From positions 1-5,643 of the forward strand of contig PXDP01000067.1 of assembly GCA_003565035.1 (NCBI GenBank): 5,643 nucleotides of DNA, in the 5' to 3' direction. The translations under genes and the position numbers were made by a program. Under the pieces are notes generated by a model that searched no databases, had not been told where the DNA came from, and saw only the letters and a program-made list of their open reading frames with translations. Below, piece by piece: positions 1-3,915 of the stretch. Within the stretch, counting starts at the first letter, position 1; every line of letters begins with the position of its first letter. The stretch is from PVC group bacterium (GTDB lineage: Bacteria > Verrucomicrobiota > Kiritimatiellia > SS1-B-03-39 > UBA6053).

Positions 1-24
1 CAACGCTACGAAGGAAACATATGA
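1..24 (+). CDS. C-terminal end of a BrnT-like toxin (partial at left edge)
   Basis: Reading from base 1 gives QRYEGNI followed by TGA at 22-24. The TGA overlaps the antitoxin ATG (21-23) as ATGA, the usual arrangement for a toxin gene preceding its antitoxin. The residues Q-R-Y fit the basic/aromatic tail after the conserved SRK-x-TK motif of BrnT-like toxins; the module at the other end of the window has KRF at the matching place. Only seven codons are visible, so the assignment rests on the overlap and on the identity of the next gene. Confidence 0.5.
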   Translation, partial: QRYEGNI

Positions 25-341
25 ACCCGAAGAATGGCGAATTCGAACTGACGCCGGAAGAGCAGGAAATCGAAAACTCTGCAGAATGGACAGTATCGGT
101 TGGTCCCGAAAAGCGAAAACGAATAGAAAAGATCCTCGATACCGCCCGTAAGTCTCGGGCAATCAGTCTCCGACTGTCGGAACAAGACCTTGAGATGACA
201 AAACTACGCGCGTCTCGGGAAGGGGTGCCGTATCAGACGCTGATAAGTTCGATCATTCACAAATATGTGACCGATCAACTGGTGGAAACGGACGAAATCA
301 GAAAGGCGCTCGGTCGCGGCGTTGGGAAGGACGCAACATGA
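21..341 (+). CDS. Ribbon-helix-helix (CopG/BrnA-like) antitoxin
   Basis: A 106-residue protein with an acidic N-terminus (FELTPEEQEIENS, 8-20) that in this family probably contacts the toxin. A ribbon-helix-helix DNA-binding region follows at about 46-88: the strand AISLRLSEQDLE leads into helices ending in GVPYQTLISSIIHKYV, a signature of antitoxins partnered with COG2929/BrnT-like toxins. It should neutralise the upstream toxin and repress their shared promoter. The start at 21 is supported by AAGGAA at 11-16 and by the ATGA overlap with the preceding frame. The C-terminal tail (about 89-106, basic and glycine-rich) is less conserved in my memory of the family. Family assignment is firm; the exact family name is less so. 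A second module of the same type lies at 5299-5643. Confidence 0.85.
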   Translation: MNPKNGEFELTPEEQEIENSAEWTVSVGPEKRKRIEKILDTARKSRAISLRLSEQDLEMTKLRASREGVPYQTLISSIIHKYVTDQLVETDEIRKALGRGVGKDAT

Positions 342-349
342 CATGTTGC
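333..349. repeat. 17-bp palindrome across the antitoxin stop codon
   Basis: GCAACATG-A-CATGTTGC is a perfect 8-bp inverted repeat around one central base, spanning the last codons and the TGA of the antitoxin. No T-run follows, so it is not a standard intrinsic terminator. It could be an mRNA 3'-end hairpin or a protein-binding dyad. The structure is seen; the role is unknown. Confidence 0.5.
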
Positions 350-517
350 CTCAGCTGCCGTGGTTTCTACCTCGCAACTGGGCTCATCATGGAGTATCGC
401 TGTACGGCTCTCGCTCGATCCTCGTAGGAACACTTGAACAATCACATCTTGGGTACATGATTTTGTCCGCACCTCCTCCGCGCTCAACCAATGGGATGGT
501 ACCCTGCATATACCGGA

Positions 518-706
518 TTAGTCGTACGTCGGTTCCGGGTAGGATTCTTCAGCGAGGCGGGTCAACTCATTGATTCTGTCGCGCAGGTCGGCAGCTCGTT
601 TTGAATCCTCCTCCAGCTTCTGCCGGTCTGCTGCGAGGATTGAGCGGAGTTGGTCGTATTCTGCCGTAAGTTCCGCCAGTTGAGCTTGGATTGATGTATT
701 CTTCAT
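518..706 (-). CDS. Small coiled-coil protein, function unknown
   Basis: A 62-residue protein that is almost entirely charged and helical. Leucine/isoleucine-spaced heptads run from about residue 6 to 52 (QAQLAELTAEYDQLRSILAA and onward to LRDRINELTRLAEE), followed by a short proline-containing tail. There is no signal peptide or membrane segment. I do not recognise a named family; it could be an oligomerisation or adaptor protein. The case for a real gene is the excellent SD, AGGGAGGAAATATC immediately before the ATG on the minus strand (bases 707-720), and an amphipathic composition that is unlikely for a shadow frame. It is the only gene on the minus strand and is divergent from the reductase gene at 880, with 173 bp between the two starts. 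Confidence 0.6.
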   Translation of the reverse strand: MKNTSIQAQLAELTAEYDQLRSILAADRQKLEEDSKRAADLRDRINELTRLAEESYPEPTYD

Positions 707-720
707 GATATTTCCTCCCT
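707..720 (-). promoter_or_regulatory. Strong Shine-Dalgarno of the minus-strand gene
   Basis: Read on the minus strand, AGGGAGGAAATATC precedes the ATG at 706-704. It is among the strongest ribosome binding sites in the window and is the main reason for calling this small gene. Confidence 0.65.
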
Positions 721-737
721 GTTTTCACGAGGGTCGA

Positions 738-747
738 CTTGTACAAG
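738..747. repeat. 10-bp perfect palindrome in the divergent intergenic region
   Basis: CTTGTACAAG is a perfect palindrome between the divergent genes at 706 and 880. It is a possible operator, but it is short and single. Apart from this and the two ribosome binding sites, I see no convincing sigma-70 promoter in 721-879. Confidence 0.2.
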
Positions 748-879
748 GTGCTGCGCCGACAGTATCGGGTCAAGTGTGTACCGAATCGCTCTATTGGGGC
801 ATTCGTGCCATCGTCGTCGATTCTCTTGATTGCCGCTCGACTACTGAAGACGATGTACAGTCCACAAGGAAGGTGAACG

Positions 880-1446
880 ATGCGCAAGCTACATTTACAA
901 ATGCAAATGTCTGTCGATGGTTTTGTCTCAACTGGTCCAAACGATGAACAGAAATGGGTGACGTGGGCGTGGGCGGAAATCAAACAATACGTTCTGGATT
1001 TGGCGGAATCCGCAGACACAGAAATAATCGGTAGAAAACTGGCCGTTGACTACATTCCATACTGGCTTAACACATTTGATAGACCTGACGACCCAATGCA
1101 CGTAATCTCCAAGATCAAAGCGACTCAGAAGAAGATCGTCTTTACGAAGACACTTACGGCATCCGAATGGGAGAATACAGAGCTTGCAAAAGGAAACCTG
1201 GCTGACGAAGTTAACAGACTAAAAGGCGAAAGCGGCAAGAATATTATCGTCTATGGTGGCAGTTCCTTTGTCTCCGCATTACTGAAAGAAGGACTGATTG
1301 ATGAAGTTCATTTGATCGTCAATCCCGTTGACCTCGGTAGAGGCGTATCGGTTTTCAGTAACCTTGAAAGTTGGCAAGCGCTCCGACTCAAGAAGTCGAT
1401 CACATATGACAGTGGCCTCGTCCTACTGAACTATGAGCTGAAATGA
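880..1446 (+). CDS. Dihydrofolate reductase / RibD C-terminal domain family protein
   Basis: A 188-residue protein of the DHFR-like fold used by DHFR and by the reductase domain of RibD. Recognisable parts are SVDGFVS (11-17) on the first strand and loop, DTEIIGRK (46-53) where the family usually has a D-x-x-L-x-G-R-x motif, IIVYGGSSFVSALL (122-135) forming the glycine-rich NAD(P)H-binding turn, and IDEVHLIVNPVDLGRG (140-155). Length matches single-domain members, most of which have no known substrate; an NAD(P)H-dependent reduction is plausible but not shown. The start is set by AAGGAAGGTG at 866-875. It is not a classical trimethoprim-resistance DHFR, and no resistance claim is made. Proteins of this family are frequent cargo in integrons and genomic islands. 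Confidence 0.85.
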   Translation: MRKLHLQMQMSVDGFVSTGPNDEQKWVTWAWAEIKQYVLDLAESADTEIIGRKLAVDYIPYWLNTFDRPDDPMHVISKIKATQKKIVFTKTLTASEWENTELAKGNLADEVNRLKGESGKNIIVYGGSSFVSALLKEGLIDEVHLIVNPVDLGRGVSVFSNLESWQALRLKKSITYDSGLVLLNYELK

Positions 1447-1455
1447 CACCGGCTC

Positions 1456-1468
1456 CCGACTTCGTCGG
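1456..1468 (+). other. Short hairpin after the reductase gene
   Basis: CCGAC-TTC-GTCGG forms a 5-bp stem with a 3-base loop, 10 bp after the stop codon. A second small hairpin, GCATG-CAT-CATGC, follows at about 1478-1490. Neither is followed by a T-run, so termination is doubtful. They may simply stabilise the 3' end of the mRNA. Confidence 0.3.
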
Positions 1469-1489
1469 TGACCCAGGCATGCATCATGC

Positions 1490-1518
1490 TTGTGTGTAGA
1501 TCAATACGGCAGTAGGAT
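1490..1518 (+). promoter_or_regulatory. Weak candidate promoter for the VOC gene
   Basis: TTGTGT (1490-1495) and TAGGAT (1513-1518) are separated by 17 bp. They match the sigma-70 consensus at 3 of 6 and 4 of 6 positions. The location, about 100 bp before the VOC start, is reasonable, but a match this weak can arise by chance. Confidence 0.2.
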
Positions 1519-1606
1519 TTGTGACGGTGTGTGTTGAGCGGTTGAATCCTGAAGAAGCGAGAGTTCAGTTTCTCGAGACCCGGTTCCAGATAGCACACTC
1601 AAAGAC

Positions 1607-1614
1607 AAGGAGGT
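1607..1614 (+). promoter_or_regulatory. Consensus Shine-Dalgarno of the VOC gene
   Basis: AAGGAGGT leaves 3 bases to GTG 1618 and 9 bases to the in-frame GTG 1624. The site is strong and favours the second GTG by spacing, giving a protein two residues shorter. Confidence 0.6.
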
Positions 1615-1617
1615 ATC

Positions 1618-2082
1618 GTGGCAGTGAATCGTCCGGACAACATCGGTATCGTGGTGGAGAACCTCGATACCGTTATTGAGTTTTTTTCTGAACTCGGGCT
1701 TATCCTTGAAGGCCGCATGCCTATCGACGAGGAATGGGCTGGCCGTGTAACCGGCATACGTGGGCAGCGGGTTGAGATCGCGATGATGAAAACTCAAGAC
1801 GGCCATGGCCGCCTTGAACTCTCGCGCTTCGACGCTCCTGCGATCGCGTCAGATCACCGCACAGCCCCGGTAAACTCATTGGTATACCAGCGCGTCATGT
1901 TCGCTGTCGAGGATCTAGATGATACCCTCGCCCGACTCAGGAAGCTTGGTGCAACGCTGATTGATGAAATAGTGGATTATCAAGGCGTGTACCGACTCTG
2001 CTACATCCGGGGTCCCGAAGGCATTCTCATTGGGCTCGCCCAGCAACTTGAGCAACAGCCCTCCCGGAAGAATCCTACCTGA
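1618..2082 (+). CDS. VOC-superfamily (glyoxalase/bleomycin-resistance/dioxygenase fold) protein
   Basis: A 154-residue protein with two beta-alpha-beta-beta-beta modules. The first begins NIGIVVENLDTVIEFFSELGL (8-28) and ends at HGRLELSRF (63-71). The second begins VMFAVEDLDDTLARLRKLGA (93-112) and ends at YRLCYIRGPEGILIGLAQQL (125-144). The two likely metal ligands at the strand ends, Glu67 and Glu134, are present. The first-strand position that is His in many metalloenzymes of the fold is Asn8 here, and the equivalent in module two is not His, so metal binding and substrate are uncertain. A perfect SD, AAGGAGGT (1607-1614), lies just upstream. GTG at 1618 is only 3 bases from it, while the in-frame GTG at 1624 has more usual spacing and may be the real start. 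No function beyond the fold is claimed. Confidence 0.88.
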   Translation: MAVNRPDNIGIVVENLDTVIEFFSELGLILEGRMPIDEEWAGRVTGIRGQRVEIAMMKTQDGHGRLELSRFDAPAIASDHRTAPVNSLVYQRVMFAVEDLDDTLARLRKLGATLIDEIVDYQGVYRLCYIRGPEGILIGLAQQLEQQPSRKNPT

Positions 2083-2263
2083 GCCGAGACAGTTGAGAAA
2101 TTGAGCAAGATACAGGAATGCGAACTTGCCGATAGGCGGAGGTCATGGTAGGATTTTGAGCGATTGCTCTGCTTGATCCACCTGCCTTTCATTTGCTTTT
2201 CCCCGCAATCTAAAGTGAACTGAGATGATGTTGCCGGAGATGATACGACCGGCGTGGTGTTAT
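2083..2263. other. Gene-free stretch before the cassette array
   Basis: I find no plausible gene here on either strand; frames are short and without family features. A five-codon frame at 2145-2159 (MVGF-stop) follows a GGCGGAGG but is too close to it and is not called. This stretch should hold the left half of the attC whose right half ends at 2294. I could not find a convincing left arm: AAC-containing boxes near 2118 and 2217 do not pair well. It may be decayed sequence at the edge of the array. Confidence 0.4.
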
Positions 2264-2294
2264 CTTGATCCGTATAAAGCTCAAGGGGTTGGTC
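2264..2294 (+). other. Right half of a diverged attC site (L'-R')
   Basis: GATCCGTATAAAG (2267-2279) resembles GATCCGGATAAAC (2400-2412) in the right arm of the next attC. It is followed by GTTGGTC (2288-2294), one mismatch from the R' core GTTRRRY. GTTGGTCC (2288-2295) is exactly complementary to GGACCAAC at 2350-2357, as expected between the first bases of a cassette and the R'' box at its end. No matching left arm was found, so the site may be truncated. Confidence 0.4.
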
Positions 2295-2417
2295 CGTAAT
2301 GCGCGTCAAATCCTTTTGAGGGATCGATTTGGATGGGGATGAAACGGTGGGACCAACGTCTTATACGGCAGAGATCGCGTGTCGAAGGGTTTTCGACCGG
2401 ATCCGGATAAACAGTAG
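2289..2417 (+). mobile_element. 129-bp integron cassette without a recognisable gene
   Basis: It is bounded by the GTTGGTC core at 2288 and the GTTATAT core at 2417. It contains its own attC and only 50-60 bp of other sequence. No open frame longer than a few codons is present (the ATG at 2299 gives six residues). The non-attC part contains CAAATC (2308-2313) and GATTTG (2326-2331), which could pair. Gene-less cassettes are known in chromosomal integrons and can carry promoters or small RNAs; I see no clear promoter here. Confidence 0.45.
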
Positions 2418-2423
2418 TTATAT
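2350..2423 (+). other. attC recombination site (diverged)
   Basis: R'' is GACCAAC (2351-2357) and R' is GTTATAT (2417-2423); each differs from RYYYAAC/GTTRRRY at one position. Between them the arms pair as TTAT/ATAA, CG/CG, GATC/GATC, CG/CG and GTCGAA/TTCGAC around the loop GGGTT (2387-2391). Unpaired bases sit only on the left arm: about GCAGA at 2368-2372, G2377 and T2380. One-sided unpaired bases are characteristic of attC and set strand choice by the integron integrase. The R' core is exactly complementary to the R'' box of the following cassette (ATATAAC, 3092-3098), which independently fixes this boundary. Confidence 0.6.
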
Positions 2424-2426
2424 TCA

Positions 2427-2441
2427 ATGGAGTACGCATGA
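2427..2441 (+). other. Four-codon leader frame overlapping the UDG-like start
   Basis: ATG GAG TAC GCA TGA begins 4 bp after the attC core, and its stop overlaps the downstream ATG (ATGA). It contains the SD of the downstream gene. It may be chance, or a translational-coupling leader like the short ORF known in attI1 of class 1 integrons. Confidence 0.25.
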
Positions 2442-3091
2442 CAAAGGATGAAATTCCGAGCATTGCTAAGGAGAGCCTATCGGATCTCCTGCGGGAACCA
2501 GGAGGCATCCTATACAGCAGCCATGAGACATTGAAGCCCGGAAGCGTTTATTTGCTCGGCTTTAATCCGGGTGGCAGCAATGGAGCGCCACTTGGTGAAA
2601 GCATTAAGTCGATGTTGTCATACAATGATAACGCATACATTGATGAGCGCTGGAGCAATGGTAATGGCGCATGGGAGCCTGGGGAGGCTCCACTCCAAAA
2701 AAGAATTCACTGGTTGCTCAACGAACTTGGGTTGGAAACTTCAGCGGTCTGTGCGAGTAACTTGATTTTCTTTCAAAGTCGATCGGCTAACGACATAAGT
2801 TTTTCTTTAGCCAAGAGATGCTGGCCAGTTCACGAAGCCATTCTGAAAGTAGTACAACCGAAGCTGATAATTGCATTCGGAAACTCGGTCGATTCCCCAT
2901 ACGGATATTTGCACGCGATGTTTGGGGGAAAAGAAGAGAATATGCCATCAGGTCACGGCAACTGGCAGGTTAAAGGCTTTCGTTGTCGTATCAATGATAA
3001 GCCAGTTTATGTGGCAGGCTTACCACATCTTAGTCGGTACTCCCCTGTGGGGAAGCCACAGGTAGTGCAGTGGTTAGCTGAGCATCTGTGA
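2438..3091 (+). CDS. Uracil-DNA-glycosylase-superfamily-like protein
   Basis: A 217-residue protein with the order of motifs expected for the UDG fold. A beta-strand ends in YLLGFNPGG (39-46), resembling the G-x-x-PG active-site loop (motif A). Then come SNLIFFQSR (107-115), the core strand KLIIAFGNS (142-150), and VAGLPHLSRYSP (192-203), resembling the H-P-S/HxSP leucine-loop motif (motif B) with His197. The usual catalytic Asp of motif A is not present: Asn42 lies next to Pro43. The substrate could therefore be a modified base, or the protein could be inactive. It is probably cytoplasmic, with no signal or membrane segment. SD GGAG (2429-2432) supports ATG 2438. A four-codon frame (2427-2441, MEYA-stop) overlaps this start as ATGA. 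The motif match is by eye, so the family call is moderate. Confidence 0.6.
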   Translation: MTKDEIPSIAKESLSDLLREPGGILYSSHETLKPGSVYLLGFNPGGSNGAPLGESIKSMLSYNDNAYIDERWSNGNGAWEPGEAPLQKRIHWLLNELGLETSAVCASNLIFFQSRSANDISFSLAKRCWPVHEAILKVVQPKLIIAFGNSVDSPYGYLHAMFGGKEENMPSGHGNWQVKGFRCRINDKPVYVAGLPHLSRYSPVGKPQVVQWLAEHL

Positions 3092-3169
3092 ATATAACAA
3101 TCGGCTGCACGGCGACCAATTTTCCGCCGCTTCGCGGCTCCAAATCGGCGCGTGAGCCGGGCGTTCGGC
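3092..3169 (+). other. attC recombination site (78 bp)
   Basis: R'' ATATAAC (3092-3098) begins at the base after the cassette A stop codon; R' is GTTCGGC (3163-3169), one mismatch from GTTRRRY. The arms pair CGGCT (3102-3106) with AGCCG, then CACG with CGTG, CG, CC, an AT-rich part (ATTT/AAAT), and GCCGC-TTC-GCGGC at the tip (3126-3138). Unpaired bases G3107, G3111 or G3112, and A3115 lie on the left arm only. Cassette B's GTG at 3152 falls inside this site. Confidence 0.85.
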
Positions 3170-3909
3170 AAACACACCATGCGTAAAATTGCCATCGTAG
3201 CAGAATACGATCCCAGTTTTGAGCCACATGTAGCCACCAATCGGGCTATCGAGCATTCGTGCGCCCAACTGTCTTTGAAAGTGGGCTATGAATGGGTTTC
3301 AACAGAAGATATATCAGAGGAGCTGTTCCGCGATTATAGTGGGTTGTGGGTCGCACCCGGAAGCCCATATCGGAACCTGGAAAAAACCATCTGGGCGATC
3401 CAATTTGCTCGCGAGGGCGGATTCCCAACAATTGGAACCTGCGGTGGATTTCAACACATCATGTTGGAGTACGCCAGGAATGTAATTGGGATCCAAGGCG
3501 CCACACATGCCGAGTATGATCCCTACGCTTCGGATCTCTTTATCGCGCCACTATCCTGTTCCTTGGCAGGGAGGTCGATGGCCCTCAGCTTAAACTCTGG
3601 ATCAAAAGTGGCCAAGTTTTACGGTTCCGAATCGGCGACCGAGCAATACTACTGTAACTTTTCCGTTAACCCGGAATATATCGAGATCATCAAATCAGGT
3701 CCAATACGTATATCTGGATCAGATAGTGAAGGCGAGTTACGAGTGGTCGAGTATCCAGAACATCCATTCTTTATAGGAACTCTTTTTGTTCCCCAGGCCC
3801 GTTCTCGGCCAGGAAGCCCCCATCCGCTGATTTCAGCATTCGTTCAGGCGGTACAATCTGCCAAACAAGGCGCTTCACGGGACGCCTTCGGCGCCCGTGA
3901 GCTTTGACG
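3164..3909 (+). mobile_element. Integron gene cassette B (amidotransferase-like gene plus its attC)
   Basis: It runs from the crossover in GTTCGGC to that in GTTAGAT (3909). Its first bases, GTTCGGC, pair at 6 of 7 positions with its own R'' box GCCAAAC (3860-3866). Gene and attC overlap: the last 16 codons lie inside the attC. By coincidence or not, its length (746 bp) equals that of cassette A. Confidence 0.75.
3179..3907 (+). CDS. CTP-synthase-C-terminal-like class I glutamine amidotransferase domain protein
   Basis: A 242-residue stand-alone domain of the class I glutamine amidotransferase fold, closest in appearance to the C-terminal half of CTP synthase (PyrG) and to the related free-standing '(seleno)protein' family. 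Evidence: KIAIVAEYDPSFEPHVATNRAIEH (3-26), GLWVAPGSPY (55-64) forming the oxyanion loop, the nucleophile-elbow GTCGGFQH (86-93) with Cys88, and HPFFIGTLFVPQ (195-206) followed by SRPGSPHPLISAFVQA. In PyrG this last region is FHPE with the catalytic His and Glu; here it is FVPQ, so glutaminase activity is unlikely unless other residues substitute. There is no synthase domain. ATG 3179 is chosen because MRKIAIVAEYD is a natural N-terminus. An upstream in-frame GTG (3152) lies within the attC. No SD is visible. The tail (229-242) is encoded by the attC. Confidence 0.8.
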   Translation: MRKIAIVAEYDPSFEPHVATNRAIEHSCAQLSLKVGYEWVSTEDISEELFRDYSGLWVAPGSPYRNLEKTIWAIQFAREGGFPTIGTCGGFQHIMLEYARNVIGIQGATHAEYDPYASDLFIAPLSCSLAGRSMALSLNSGSKVAKFYGSESATEQYYCNFSVNPEYIEIIKSGPIRISGSDSEGELRVVEYPEHPFFIGTLFVPQARSRPGSPHPLISAFVQAVQSAKQGASRDAFGAREL

Positions 3910-3915
3910 TTAGAT
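3860..3915 (+). other. attC recombination site (56 bp), overlapping the 3' end of the gene
   Basis: R'' is GCCAAAC (3860-3866) and R' is GTTAGAT (3909-3915), a perfect GTTRRRY and the same core as many class 1 cassettes. The stem is GC, TCACGGG, CGCC (3872-3886) paired with GGCG, CCCGTGA, GC (3890-3902) around the loop TTC. Two bases, T3874 and A3882, are unpaired on the left arm only. The length is near the minimum for known attC sites. It contains the last 16 codons and the TGA (3905-3907) of the preceding gene. Confidence 0.92.

Larger units (their letters stand above)
2418..3163 (+). mobile_element. Integron gene cassette A (UDG-like gene plus its attC)
   Basis: It runs from the crossover in GTTATAT (2417) to that in GTTCGGC (3163). 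Its first bases, GTTATAT, are exactly complementary to its own R'' box ATATAAC at 3092-3098, so excision would rebuild a perfect R box in the circle. It holds one gene that fills the cassette, with 14 bp from core to start and the stop directly before the attC. Confidence 0.7.

Noticed and set aside
342..517. Search for an attC or gene in the gap after the left antitoxin
   Set aside because: No paired AAC/GTT boxes with complementary arms and no supported coding frame were seen on either strand.
322..573. 83-codon + frame after the antitoxin
   Set aside because: It overlaps the antitoxin end and the minus-strand gene, with no SD or recognisable motif.
567..1019. 150-codon minus-strand frame
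   Set aside because: It overlaps the 5' part of the reductase gene and the small coiled-coil gene, lacks a good SD, and has a cysteine/histidine/arginine-rich shadow-like composition.
1447..1617. Possible attC between the reductase and VOC genes (GTTGAGC at 1533, GTTGAAT at 1541)
   Set aside because: The cores match GTTRRRY, but no upstream R'' box and arm pair with them, so the matches are probably chance.
2144..2159. Short frame MVGF-stop after GGCGGAGG
   Set aside because: It has too few codons and the SD is too close. It is not evidence of a gene.
2213..2294. Full attC with R'' AGTGAAC (2213-2219) paired to GTTGGTC (2288)
   Set aside because: AGTGAAC resembles the complement of GTTCAGT at 1563-1569 (6/7), which would make the VOC gene a cassette. 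However, the arms are very unequal in length and barely pair, so only the right half-site is reported.
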